A stretch of 64,000 bases of DNA, from assembly GCF_000934685.1 (NCBI RefSeq), contig NZ_JYNQ01000001.1, positions 2,716,501 to 2,780,500 of the forward strand, in the 5' to 3' direction. A program made the translations under genes and the position numbers. The notes under the pieces were generated by a model, which had not been told where the DNA came from, made no database searches, and worked only from the letters and a program-made list of their open reading frames with translations. The DNA is from Lacinutrix sp. Hel_I_90. GTDB lineage: Bacteria; Bacteroidota; Bacteroidia; Flavobacteriales; Flavobacteriaceae. Positions 35,584 through 44,781 of this stretch are shown in pieces. Position 1 is the first letter of the stretch. Every line of letters begins with the position of its first letter.

Positions 35584-36312
35584 ATGAATTTAATCGTTGA
35601 TGTTGGTAATAGTTTTACTAAACTAGCTGTTTTTGAGCAGAGTAGCATGTTACTCAAAGTGCGTATTGAAACAGAAGATTGTGTAAAAGAAATAAAAAAA
35701 CTTCAGAACATTTATGAGAATTTTGAGTTTGCAATCGTTTCTTCGGTAGGAAAACTAGATGAAACGGCTATAAATTTTTTAAAAAAAGCGTTTCAGCTAC
35801 AAATTTTAACGCACGAAACTAATTTACCATTTAAGAATTTATATGCGACACCAAAAACATTAGGTATCGATCGTATGGCCTTGGTTTGTGCTGCTGTAAA
35901 ACAATTTCCAGATAGAAACGTATTAATTATTGATGCTGGAACCTGTATCACTTTCGATTTTATAACTGCAGAAAATGAATATCTTGGTGGTGCAATATCA
36001 CCTGGCATTCGTATGCGTTACAAAGCGATGCACAATCAAACGGCTAATTTACCGTTATTAGATACCGGAATTCCAAATCATATTATTGGTAATTCTACAG
36101 CAACATCTATGCATTCTGGTGTTTTTTATGGAGTCATAAGTGAAATAGACGGGAATATTGAAAGGTATCTCGAAAAATATTCAGATTTAACAGTAATTTT
36201 AACAGGAGGAGATACTAAAATGTTGTCTAAACAATTTAAAAGTAGCATATTTGCGGACTCGGATTTCCTTTTAAAAGGATTAAATTTTATTTTACAATAT
36301 AACTCACACTAA
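35584..36312 (+). CDS. coaX: Type III pantothenate kinase
   Basis: 242 residues of the ASKHA fold. The phosphate-binding start LIVDVGNSFTKLAVF (DxGNT-like), GIDRMALVCAA near 95-105, DAGTCITFDF near 117-126 and GGAISPGIRMRYKAMH near 134-149 are the CoaX signatures. It phosphorylates pantothenate in the first step of coenzyme A synthesis; type III enzymes need a monovalent cation and resist CoA feedback. It heads a rightward gene run: its TAA overlaps the ATG of the next gene by one base (TAATG). Confidence 0.95.
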   Translation: MNLIVDVGNSFTKLAVFEQSSMLLKVRIETEDCVKEIKKLQNIYENFEFAIVSSVGKLDETAINFLKKAFQLQILTHETNLPFKNLYATPKTLGIDRMALVCAAVKQFPDRNVLIIDAGTCITFDFITAENEYLGGAISPGIRMRYKAMHNQTANLPLLDTGIPNHIIGNSTATSMHSGVFYGVISEIDGNIERYLEKYSDLTVILTGGDTKMLSKQFKSSIFADSDFLLKGLNFILQYNSH

Positions 36313-37628
36313 TGATAAAAAAACTTGTATTAGTTTTTATTGCACTTTTCGCAATTCAAAGTTACGCCCAAGAAACTACTGCTTCACCGTATTCATTTTA
36401 TGGTATAGGAACCTTAAAATTTAAAGGATCTGTAGAAAATAAGAGTATGGGTGGCTTGAGCATCTATAAAGACAGTATTCATATTAATTTTAGAAATCCT
36501 GCAACTTACGGTGGCTTAAATATTCAGTCCTTTAAAAACGAAAGTCGCCCTGTGACGTTTACTGTAGGCGGTAGCCATACATCAACTGAACTAGAAAGTA
36601 ATTTTGGTAGCGATCGCGTAAAAGCCTCGACGTTTGATTATTTAGCATTGTCTATTCCGGTGGGAAAACTAGGTTTCGGCTTTGGTTTATTGCCCTATAC
36701 AGCTGTTGGCTATCGCTTAGAGACCAATAATGATGTTGGAAATATTGATACAAGGTTTAGAGGAGAAGGCGGGTTGAACAAGGCCTTTTTATCTGCAGGA
36801 TATCAAATTACTGATGAATTAAGTGCTGGTATTGATGCTAATTATAATTTTGGAAACATTCAAAATAGTACCATACAGTTTAATTATAATGCTCAAAATG
36901 AACCGCTGCAAACGCAGTCTCGTGAGAATAACAGATCAGATTTAAGTGGTCTCAGTCTTAATATTGGATTGCATTACCAACGTATGATAACTAATAAATT
37001 AGAGCTGCAATCTTCATTTACCTATGCGCCTTCAAGTGATTTAAATTCTAAAAATGAGCGCTCATTTTCAAGTATCATTATTAATCCTACAACAGGAGCT
37101 GAAAGTCCTATAGAAACTATGGAAGGTGATTTAGCAGCATCTGGTTTAGAAGAAACTAGCTTAACCTTACCTTCAAGAGTCTCGTTTGGAGCTGGAATAG
37201 GAGAACCAAGAAAATGGTTTGCTGGCTTAGAATATACAGCGCAAAATACAAGTGAGTTTTCAAATGTCTTATACCAAAACACAGGATCTACTTTTGAAGA
37301 TGCTTCAACCTTGTCTATCGGCGGATTTTATATTCCAGAATACAATTCGTTTACAAGCTATTGGAAAAGAGTAGTTTATAGAGGTGGCCTGCGCTTTGAG
37401 AACACCGGTTTGAAAATAGAAAACGAATCTATTAAAGAGTTTGGCATAGCTTTTGGAATAGGTATACCAGTTGGTACAATTAGAAATCCATTCTCTAACG
37501 CCAATATAGGTTTTGAAATAGGACAACGCGGTACAACAAATGCGAATCTTATTCAAGAGAATTTTATAAAAGTCCAATTGAGTCTGTCGTTAAACGATAG
37601 ATGGTTTGATAAAAGAAAATACGACTAA
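36312..37628 (+). CDS. Outer-membrane beta-barrel protein, unknown role
   Basis: 438 residues. A signal peptide (MIKKLVLVFIALFAIQSYAQ) is followed by SPYSFYGIGTLKFKG, a start often seen in Bacteroidota outer-membrane barrels, and by many alternating amphipathic segments rich in Asn, Gly and aromatic residues. It ends in IKVQLSLSLNDRWFDKRKYD. I cannot assign a substrate. It overlaps coaX by one base and precedes a TPR protein and LptC, so it may belong to envelope maintenance. Confidence 0.75.
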   Translation: MIKKLVLVFIALFAIQSYAQETTASPYSFYGIGTLKFKGSVENKSMGGLSIYKDSIHINFRNPATYGGLNIQSFKNESRPVTFTVGGSHTSTELESNFGSDRVKASTFDYLALSIPVGKLGFGFGLLPYTAVGYRLETNNDVGNIDTRFRGEGGLNKAFLSAGYQITDELSAGIDANYNFGNIQNSTIQFNYNAQNEPLQTQSRENNRSDLSGLSLNIGLHYQRMITNKLELQSSFTYAPSSDLNSKNERSFSSIIINPTTGAESPIETMEGDLAASGLEETSLTLPSRVSFGAGIGEPRKWFAGLEYTAQNTSEFSNVLYQNTGSTFEDASTLSIGGFYIPEYNSFTSYWKRVVYRGGLRFENTGLKIENESIKEFGIAFGIGIPVGTIRNPFSNANIGFEIGQRGTTNANLIQENFIKVQLSLSLNDRWFDKRKYD

Positions 37629-37650
37629 CAAAACATTAAAATTAAAGATT

Positions 37651-38985
37651 ATGAAAACTAACATGACACTACTTATAGCCTTTTTATTTTTAGGTCTAAC
37701 AACAAGTTTCGCTCAGGACAATGAAGCGTGTAATAATAACTTGTCGTTGTTTACAGAGGCGGTAAAAGGAAAAAATTGTAAAGAAGCTTATCCTTATTAT
37801 CAAAAAGCAATAAAAGATTGTCCAAAGTATAATCAATCTGCCATATATAAATATGGAGAAGATATGTTTGAACTTTGTATTGATGAGTCTTCTGGAGAGG
37901 CAAAAAAGAAGTACATTAATGAGTTAATTAGTCTGTGGGAATCAAGAATGGTAAATTATGCCAGTAAATCTCCTAAAGGGAAGTACGGTTCAAAAATTGC
38001 TGAGTTGAAATATGATAACAGAGAATTGTTAGGTTTAACAGACGAACAAATTTATAATGAATTTGATGCGGTATACACTTCAGATTTAAAAAACTTTAGC
38101 AGTCCAAAGGGATTATATGTTTACTTTAAAATGATGGTAAACCTTTATGATGCTGGAAAGAAAACACCACAACAATTATTTGATAAATATGATGATGTTG
38201 TAGATAAAATAGAAACTGAAGTTGCTGAAAATGCTTCTGAGCTGAATAAGTTAGTGGCTAAAGAAGAGGCAGGAACACCGTTAACAAAAAAGGATAAGCA
38301 GTACAAGCCCTTTTATGAGCGAATGATAGAAGTTTTAGATAAGATTTCTGGTAGCGTAGATCAAGAATTAGGAGATAGAGCCAATTGTGAAAACTTAATT
38401 CCATTGTATCAAAAAGACTATGAGTCTAAGAAAAATGACGCACAATGGTTACAAAGAGCAATGAACAAGTTGTATGCTAAAGATTGTAAAGAAGATCCAA
38501 TGTTTGTGAAAATTGTAAAACAAAAGTATTCTTTAGAGCCAAATGCAGATACCGCCCGTTATTTATACGTAATTACTGGAGAACAAAAATATTTAGACGA
38601 AACGTTTAGACTAGAAAAAAATCCAATTAAAAAAGCGAAGTTGTATTACCAACAGGCTAATGATTATAAGTCTAAAGGGAATTATAGTCAAGCGAGAAAT
38701 TACTATATGAAATCTGTTGAACTAAACCCTTCTAATAGAAAGCCATACTTACAAATAGCAAACATGTATGCAAGTAGCGCTAAAGATTGTGGTTCTGATG
38801 CTTTTAATCAAAGAGCAGTGTATTGGTTAGCTGCACAAGAAGCAGATAAAGGAGGAAGCGCATCTGCAGCGGCTTCATATAGAGGTTATGCACCAACCAA
38901 GGTTGATATTTTTGATAAAAACATGAGTGGTAAAACAATAAAAATAGGATGTTGGATTCAAAGAAGTGTAACAGTGCCTAACTAA
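37651..38985 (+). CDS. Secreted TPR protein
   Basis: 444 residues from the ATG at 37651; the longer frame from 37606 overlaps the upstream gene and has no signal until this ATG. The signal peptide ends TTSFAQ. Helical repeats follow, and the C-terminal part holds readable TPR units (YYQQANDYKSKGNYSQARNY and SVELNPSNRKPYLQIANMY). TPRs mediate protein contacts in the periplasm. Its TAA overlaps the ATG of lptC (TAATG), so the two are translationally coupled; a scaffold role in lipopolysaccharide export or the envelope is possible but inferred. Confidence 0.8.
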   Translation: MKTNMTLLIAFLFLGLTTSFAQDNEACNNNLSLFTEAVKGKNCKEAYPYYQKAIKDCPKYNQSAIYKYGEDMFELCIDESSGEAKKKYINELISLWESRMVNYASKSPKGKYGSKIAELKYDNRELLGLTDEQIYNEFDAVYTSDLKNFSSPKGLYVYFKMMVNLYDAGKKTPQQLFDKYDDVVDKIETEVAENASELNKLVAKEEAGTPLTKKDKQYKPFYERMIEVLDKISGSVDQELGDRANCENLIPLYQKDYESKKNDAQWLQRAMNKLYAKDCKEDPMFVKIVKQKYSLEPNADTARYLYVITGEQKYLDETFRLEKNPIKKAKLYYQQANDYKSKGNYSQARNYYMKSVELNPSNRKPYLQIANMYASSAKDCGSDAFNQRAVYWLAAQEADKGGSASAAASYRGYAPTKVDIFDKNMSGKTIKIGCWIQRSVTVPN

Positions 38986-39542
38986 TGATTATTAATAAAC
39001 AATATATATTCAAAAACGGAGTCATAGCATTAGCTATGACTTTGTTTTTTTCTTGTAAAAACAACTTTCAAGAGATTAAAAACATTGGTGTTTCAGAAAA
39101 TGAGCCTCAAGGGGTTGGTATCGATATTAACGCCAAACGTACAGACTCTGGTCGTGTAGTGGCTAATTTGATGACTCCAAAAATGCTGGATTTTGAAAAC
39201 CGAAAGTTTGGGTATTCAGAATGTCCACAGGGTGTTGTTTTAGATATTTTTGATGAAAACAATCAAAAAACCAGGGTTATTGCAGATTATGCCATTATCT
39301 ATAGCGCTACAGATTTAGTAGACTTACAAGGCAATGTTATCGTCGCCTCTTCTGAAAAAGATTCTTTATTTGCAGAGCAATTGTACTTTGACCAAAACAA
39401 GCAATGGTTATTTACCAATTTACCTGTGACTTATAAATCTAAAGACTACCTCACTAAAGGGAGTGGTTTTGATTCGGATAGGGATTTTAAAAAGGCCGAA
39501 GTTCTTGAAATTAGTGGTCTTTTTGCGGTTCAGGAAGATTAG
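38985..39542 (+). CDS. lptC: LptC, lipopolysaccharide export protein
   Basis: 185 residues. The N-terminal hydrophobic segment ends in a lipobox-like FFSCKN (cysteine about 24), so it may be a lipoprotein, unlike the helix-anchored LptC of enterobacteria. Two beta-rich stretches match the LptC fold: the GVVLDIFDENNQKTRVIADYA segment and DLVDLQGNVIVASSEKDSLFAEQLYFD. LptC takes lipopolysaccharide from LptB2FG and hands it to LptA across the periplasm. The other lpt genes are not in this window. Confidence 0.85.
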   Translation: MIINKQYIFKNGVIALAMTLFFSCKNNFQEIKNIGVSENEPQGVGIDINAKRTDSGRVVANLMTPKMLDFENRKFGYSECPQGVVLDIFDENNQKTRVIADYAIIYSATDLVDLQGNVIVASSEKDSLFAEQLYFDQNKQWLFTNLPVTYKSKDYLTKGSGFDSDRDFKKAEVLEISGLFAVQED

Positions 39543-39604
39543 AGAACTATTGGTTTAGCTTCTGTATTATTTTTTATATATCTTTACAGCACAAATCATT
39601 TTAC

Positions 39605-39802
39605 ATGTTAAAATATTTAAAGATCTTTCAATACATCTACCTTGTAGCAGGTGTGTTTTTTTTATACGATGCCATAGTGACTTGGAATAGCGATAGAAAT
39701 CACGCCTATCTATCTTTGTTTCTATGCATTTTAGCCGCTTTTATGTTTTTCTTTAGGAGGCGTTTTCATAAAAAATATGAAGACAAAAACAAAAAACAAT
39801 AG
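39605..39802 (+). CDS. Small two-helix membrane protein
   Basis: 65 residues with two membrane helices (about 10-23 and 37-49) and a basic tail (RRRFHKKYEDKNKKQ). No family recognised. Its TAG directly abuts the ATG of the CorC/HlyC-like gene with no gap, so the two are cotranscribed and perhaps coupled. A possible -7 box, TATCTTTA at 39579-39586, lies 18 bp upstream, though without a TTG at normal spacing. Confidence 0.7.
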   Translation: MLKYLKIFQYIYLVAGVFFLYDAIVTWNSDRNHAYLSLFLCILAAFMFFFRRRFHKKYEDKNKKQ

Positions 39803-41095
39803 ATGTCTATAACGGCAATTATCGTTATTATAGTATCCTTACTATTATCTGCTTTCTTTTCAGGAATGGAAATAGCGTATGTTTCTGCTAATAAAATTCA
39901 CATTGAAATTGAAAAGAAGCAAGGCGATTTTTTAGCCAAAATTTTGTCTAGGTTAACCGCAAAACCCTCAAAATTTATTGCCACAATGCTTATTGGCAAT
40001 AACATAGCCCTGGTGATCTATGGTTTTTTTATGGGAGATTTACTCATGAATTGGTTTAAAACAATAGTGCCTACGGGATTTGGTTTTATAGATGTTTTAT
40101 TTACCGATTTTGATTTACTCTCACAAACGATCATTTCGACCTTAGTGATTTTATTTACTGCGGAATTCCTGCCTAAAGTATTCTTTCAAATTTATAGTAA
40201 CACATTTATAAAGATATTTGCCTTTCCTGCCTATGTGTTTTATTTAGCATTTTGGCATATATCATGGTTTGTGCTTTGGATTTCAGACTTTGTACTGAAG
40301 CGTTTTTTTAAAACAGAAGGTGATCAGGTACAACTCGCGTTTACTAAAGTAGAATTGGGAAATTACATTAGTGAACAAATGGAATCTATTGAGTCACACG
40401 ATGATATTGATACCGAGATTCAAATTTTTCAGAATGCGCTAGAGTTTGCAGAGGTCAAAGCGAGAGAGGTCATGATTCCGCGAACAGAAATAGTGGCTTT
40501 AGAACTTAATGATTCTGTAGCTAACCTAAGTGCGTTGTTTACAGAAACAGGGATGTCAAAAATATTGATTTATAAAGAAACTATAGATGATATTGTAGGT
40601 TATGCGCACGCTTTCGAACTGTTTAAAACTCCAAAAACCATCAAATCGATGATTTTGCCTGTTGAGTTTGTGCCCGAGACCATGCTGGCAAATGATATTC
40701 TAAACGCACTTATTAAAAAACGTAAAAGTATTGCTGTAGTTTTAGATGAGTACGGCGGAACTTCTGGTATAATGACGGTTGAAGATATTGTTGAAGAACT
40801 CTTTGGTGAAATTCATGATGAACATGATACCGTCATATTAATAGAAGAAAGAGTAGATGAGGAGAACTATACGTTTTCAGCGCGATTAGAAGTAGATTAT
40901 ATAAACGAAACCTATAAATTGAATTTACCTGAAGGTGAGAATTATGAAACACTTGGAGGTATGATAGTCGATTTTACGGAAGAAATTCCGCAGCAAAATG
41001 AAATTGTTATAATGGATAAATTTCAGTTTAAAATCTTAGAAGTTTCAAACACCAAAATAGATTTAGTCTCACTCAAAATTAAAACAGACGATTAA
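39803..41095 (+). CDS. CNNM/CBS/CorC-domain membrane protein (HlyC/CorC family)
   Basis: 430 residues in the classic order: CNNM (DUF21) membrane domain (about 1-180, starting with SAFFSGMEIAYVSANKI), two CBS domains (about 205-335, with VMIPRTEIVAL and VLDEYGGTSGIMTVEDI) and a C-terminal CorC/HlyC domain (about 345-428). Proteins of this type take part in magnesium or other divalent-ion efflux and in envelope resistance; hemolysin is a historic name only. The adenosine- and magnesium-sensing role is known for CBS pairs, not shown here. Confidence 0.9.
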   Translation: MSITAIIVIIVSLLLSAFFSGMEIAYVSANKIHIEIEKKQGDFLAKILSRLTAKPSKFIATMLIGNNIALVIYGFFMGDLLMNWFKTIVPTGFGFIDVLFTDFDLLSQTIISTLVILFTAEFLPKVFFQIYSNTFIKIFAFPAYVFYLAFWHISWFVLWISDFVLKRFFKTEGDQVQLAFTKVELGNYISEQMESIESHDDIDTEIQIFQNALEFAEVKAREVMIPRTEIVALELNDSVANLSALFTETGMSKILIYKETIDDIVGYAHAFELFKTPKTIKSMILPVEFVPETMLANDILNALIKKRKSIAVVLDEYGGTSGIMTVEDIVEELFGEIHDEHDTVILIEERVDEENYTFSARLEVDYINETYKLNLPEGENYETLGGMIVDFTEEIPQQNEIVIMDKFQFKILEVSNTKIDLVSLKIKTDD

Positions 41096-41239
41096 CCACT
41101 ATATCGTGAGTTTATGGAGTATTTTTATTAAAAATGCTACCCAATTTTAAATAATTATAATTAATGCGATTTTCTACTTTTTTTATTAAACAGAAAATGG
41201 TATTTTCGCCCACTATATTACCTAAAATCAATACTAAAA

Positions 41240-43369
41240 ATGGCAATTTTAAATAAAATTAGAGAAAAAACAGTCGTACTTATTTTAGTAATCGCATTAG
41301 CATTATTTGCGTTTATATTATCAGGGCTTTTAGATAACAAAGATGTTTTGTTCTCTAAGTCACCAAACACAGTAGTTACTGTTAATGGTAAAGATATTTC
41401 TCGCGAGCAATTTATGGCTCAGGTGGAAGCAAGACAAAACCCAAACGCAACACAATCTCAAATCATGAATCAAGTATTTGATGCAATGGTTAGAAAAGCG
41501 GTCATGGAAGCGCAATATGATAAATTAGGATTAAAAGTGGGTAGAGAGCAAATGCGTGATTTGCTAAAGCAACGTTATGCTAACAGTCCTCAGTTTTTAA
41601 ATGCAGAGGGCGTTTTTGATGAGTCTCTAATGAACCAATACATTGCCGATTTAAAAAAATCATCACCACAGTTTTATCAAAGATGGATTGAAGGAGAAAA
41701 GGAAATAGCGGCAAATGCTATGCAGCAAAATTACATAAACATGATTAAAGGTGCTACAACAGCTACTGTAGCAGAAGGTGAACTAGAATATAAGTTAGAG
41801 AATGATAAAGTAGATATTCAATTCGTCCAAATTCCCTTTGCTTCTATACCAGACAGTACGGTGTCTGTGTCTAAATCTGAAATTAAAGATTATATGACAA
41901 AAAACAGTTCAAAATACGAAGTTGAAGCTTCTAGAAATTTTCAATATGTAAAGTTTGAAGAAGTCGCTTCTAAAAAAGACGAAGATGAGATTCAAGATGC
42001 TTTAATAACATTAATTAAAGGTCGTGAGGTATACAATGAGGCTACTAAAGAAACTGAGAAAGCCCCAGGTTTTGCGGCTGTTTCTGTAGAAAATGCTGAA
42101 GATTTTGTTAATGAGAATTCTGATGCAGCGGTTAAGTATCAAGACAGGTTTGTGTTTGTAAACAATCTTTCTCCTAATCTTAAGGACAGTATAACAAGCT
42201 TAAAGGTAGGGGCTGTTTATGGGCCTTATAAAGACGCTCAAAGCCTTAAGGTTACAAAATTACTAGCTGTTAAAAAAGCATACGATTCTTTAAAGGTAAG
42301 ACACATATTAATACCTTTTAAAGATTCATTAAATCCTGCGCCTGGAGTTGTTAAAACAGAACTGCAAGCTGAAAAAACAGCAGATAGTATATTAGCTATA
42401 GTGAAAAAGGATAACTCTAAATTCTCAGAATTAGTTCAAACCATGTCTTCAGATCAAGGGAGCTTGGCTAATGAAGGTGTTTATGATTGGCATCCAGAAG
42501 GAACAATGGTTGAAGAATTTAACGCCTTTGAAATAACTAAGAATGTAGGTGATTTAGGTGTTGTAAAAACACAGTTTGGATTTCATATCATGGAATTATT
42601 GGATAGAAAATCTCCAAAAGAGGCTTACAAACTAGCAACTATTGAACGAAAAATCGAACCATCAATAGAAACGGAAGATGCTATATTTAGAGAAGCTTCT
42701 AATTTTGAGGTTTTGGTTGGCGATAAAGATTTTCAAGAGGCTGCTAAGGCTGAAAACTTAAAAGTGAATCCTGTAAATACCGTAAAAGTTTTAGACGAAA
42801 ACATTCCAGGTGCAGGCCCACAAAGAGGTCTTGTGCGTTGGATGTTTGAAGACGGAACAGAGGTTGGCGATGTGAAGCGTTTTAAAACAACTGATGGTTA
42901 TATTGTTGCACAATTAACAAAGAAGAACGAAGCTGGTTTAATGAATGTTGAAGATGCTTCTGTAACGGCATTACCAGAAATTAGAAAAGAGAAAAAAGCG
43001 AAGTTGATTAAAGACAGAGTTAGTGCAACGAATATAACAGATTTAGCTGCTGCTGAAAAACAAGCTATTAAATCTGCTTTAGCCATTAATATGAAGAACC
43101 CAACAGTTGCTGGAGCAGGATTAGAACCTGTAGTAGTAGGTACTGCTTTTGGATTAAAAGAAGGGAAAACTTCCAGATTAATCACAGGAAATAAGGGTGT
43201 TTATATGGTGAAATTAATAAAAAAGACACCAGCAACTAAATTAGATAATTACCAGTCATTCGCTAATCAAGTATCCACTAAAAAGGCCACTGAAATCAAT
43301 ACGAGGCTATATAATGCTTTAAAAGTATCGGCAGAAATTGAGGATAATAGGGCGAATACGGTTCAATAA
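41240..43369 (+). CDS. ppiD: PpiD-like periplasmic foldase (SurA_N, PPIase)
   Basis: 709 residues. One N-terminal membrane helix (about 10-30) anchors it in the inner membrane. SurA_N-like helical segments follow, and a parvulin-type PPIase domain lies near 350-455 (VRHILIPFKDS, then QGSLANEGVYDWHPEGTMVEEFN). PpiD binds proteins as they leave the Sec translocon and assists folding of envelope proteins. The last 150 residues are a second, poorly conserved helical part. A possible -7 box, TATTTTCG at 41201-41208, lies 31 bp upstream. Confidence 0.9.
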   Translation: MAILNKIREKTVVLILVIALALFAFILSGLLDNKDVLFSKSPNTVVTVNGKDISREQFMAQVEARQNPNATQSQIMNQVFDAMVRKAVMEAQYDKLGLKVGREQMRDLLKQRYANSPQFLNAEGVFDESLMNQYIADLKKSSPQFYQRWIEGEKEIAANAMQQNYINMIKGATTATVAEGELEYKLENDKVDIQFVQIPFASIPDSTVSVSKSEIKDYMTKNSSKYEVEASRNFQYVKFEEVASKKDEDEIQDALITLIKGREVYNEATKETEKAPGFAAVSVENAEDFVNENSDAAVKYQDRFVFVNNLSPNLKDSITSLKVGAVYGPYKDAQSLKVTKLLAVKKAYDSLKVRHILIPFKDSLNPAPGVVKTELQAEKTADSILAIVKKDNSKFSELVQTMSSDQGSLANEGVYDWHPEGTMVEEFNAFEITKNVGDLGVVKTQFGFHIMELLDRKSPKEAYKLATIERKIEPSIETEDAIFREASNFEVLVGDKDFQEAAKAENLKVNPVNTVKVLDENIPGAGPQRGLVRWMFEDGTEVGDVKRFKTTDGYIVAQLTKKNEAGLMNVEDASVTALPEIRKEKKAKLIKDRVSATNITDLAAAEKQAIKSALAINMKNPTVAGAGLEPVVVGTAFGLKEGKTSRLITGNKGVYMVKLIKKTPATKLDNYQSFANQVSTKKATEINTRLYNALKVSAEIEDNRANTVQ

Positions 43370-43379
43370 AAATAGTGTT

Positions 43380-43784
43380 ATGAAAAAATTATTATTACTT
43401 TGTTTCCTCGTTTTGGCATTTAGTTGCTCAAAAGATGATGATACAGCAACTACAGATTCTCCATTTCCTAAAACAACTACGATGAAATTTGAAGTTGATT
43501 TAACAACGGTAAGAGATGCTAATATTACAACAACGATTAATGATGTTGAGGTTTTGGAATTGTCAAGTACTGCTAACTTCTCTAAATCTTATGAAAACAT
43601 CGTGGTGAGCTTGCAAACTGTGTTTAAATTAGAATACGTAGATATAAGTCCTATGCCTTTTCAGCCTTACGAAGCAACTTTGAAAATTCTAGACATTGAT
43701 AACATTGTGAAGTCTCAAAATTTTAGTGTAACAGAACAAGGTCAGATCCTAGAAATAGAATATATGTTTAGTGAAGATAATTAA
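43380..43784 (+). CDS. Small lipoprotein, unknown
   Basis: 134 residues from the ATG at 43380; the frame from 43338 overlaps ppiD and would place 14 residues before the signal. MKKLLLLCFLVLAFSCSKDD is a lipoprotein signal, with the lipidated cysteine at about 16. The rest is mainly beta-strand by eye, Asp/Thr-rich at the start, and matches no family I know. It lies 10 bp after ppiD and is probably cotranscribed; the large hairpin at 43796 ends the run. Confidence 0.75.
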   Translation: MKKLLLLCFLVLAFSCSKDDDTATTDSPFPKTTTMKFEVDLTTVRDANITTTINDVEVLELSSTANFSKSYENIVVSLQTVFKLEYVDISPMPFQPYEATLKILDIDNIVKSQNFSVTEQGQILEIEYMFSEDN

Positions 43785-43795
43785 AGCTAACTAAT

Positions 43796-43852
43796 ACTTC
43801 TTATCAAATAGAAAGGTCTCGCATTGCGAGACCTTTCTATTTGATAAGAAGT
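43796..43852. terminator. Perfect 27-bp hairpin, bidirectional terminator
   Basis: The arm 43796-43822 is exactly complementary to 43826-43852 around the loop ATT; the GC-rich core GGTCTCGC/GCGAGACC faces the loop. It lies between two convergent genes and its right arm contains the first base of the TAA of the GYDIA kinase. Such a long perfect stem is more than a terminator needs; it could block antisense read-through. Confidence 0.85.
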
Positions 43853-44781
43853 TAATGCGATTCTAGAATCATTTCTGTAAAAGGAATAATAGTGTGGTAG
43901 CCTTTGCCTTTAAAATAAGTGCTAACCTCATTTTTTGTGCCTGTTGCTAAGATAAAATCGCCTCCCCAACCTCCAAGGCTTTTAATGGCATATTTATAAT
44001 CATCAAAGAGGCGCTGCTTAACTGGGGTTTGATTCGTGATTGTTCCAATTAAGGTTTCATGTGCATCAATAAGTAGTTCAAACGCCTTTAGTGAATCACA
44101 TTCCAAAATTTGCTGAGTGAGAGCATTTATTTTAACAATGATTGCTTTACTATTTTTTTTATTTTCTTGATAGGTTTTTATAGCCTCACGACTGTTTTGT
44201 TTTTGATTTAAATGAATAAAAAACAACTTATTTTCAAAGGCTTTATTAAAAGCAACAGGTGTGATTTTTGATATTGTTTTATTTAATTCATAAACAATTG
44301 CCGAATCATGTTGCGCACAGGCAATGTCGTACCCACTACCACCAAAAGTGGCATGCGACAATGCGAAGGCATCAATTTTTGCCCACTGGGCTATATTATT
44401 GAGTAATGTGGATGAAGACCCCAATCCCCAATCATTAGGAAACTCTAATTTAGAAGTGACACTGTACCCTTTTTTAGTGCTCAGAAATTCCGGATTTAGC
44501 TTTTTAGCAGCGTGCAATATGTTAATCAACCGTTTTGATACTGGGTTATCATTTTGAGTCGTGAGCAGCCTGGCAAACTGTTCGTTAAGAAGAGCAAATT
44601 CATCTTCAAACCAAACGGCCCCTTTTTCATCTAAACTTCGCCAACTCAATTTGGGTTCATCAATACCTTCTACCGTTAATGTTTGCCCGAATGTTGTAGG
44701 TAAAGCTAAGGCTTTTGCGCCATCAAGAACCACATATTCTCCAGTAAGCAACAATTTACCGTGGCTGTAGAACCTTTCCAT
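43852..44781 (-). CDS. GYDIA-family GHMP kinase (mevalonate pathway)
   Basis: 309 residues of the GHMP kinase superfamily. GKLLLTGEYVVLDGAKALALPT opens the protein; the ATP-binding glycine/serine loop is WGLGSSSTLL near 117-126, and SGYDIACA near 148-155 is the motif that names the group. GYDIA kinases sit beside HMG-CoA reductase in Flavobacteriia and probably phosphorylate mevalonate or phosphomevalonate. Its ATG overlaps the TAA of the HMG-CoA reductase gene by one base (TAATG), so the two are coupled. Confidence 0.88.
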   Translation of the reverse strand: MERFYSHGKLLLTGEYVVLDGAKALALPTTFGQTLTVEGIDEPKLSWRSLDEKGAVWFEDEFALLNEQFARLLTTQNDNPVSKRLINILHAAKKLNPEFLSTKKGYSVTSKLEFPNDWGLGSSSTLLNNIAQWAKIDAFALSHATFGGSGYDIACAQHDSAIVYELNKTISKITPVAFNKAFENKLFFIHLNQKQNSREAIKTYQENKKNSKAIIVKINALTQQILECDSLKAFELLIDAHETLIGTITNQTPVKQRLFDDYKYAIKSLGGWGGDFILATGTKNEVSTYFKGKGYHTIIPFTEMILESH

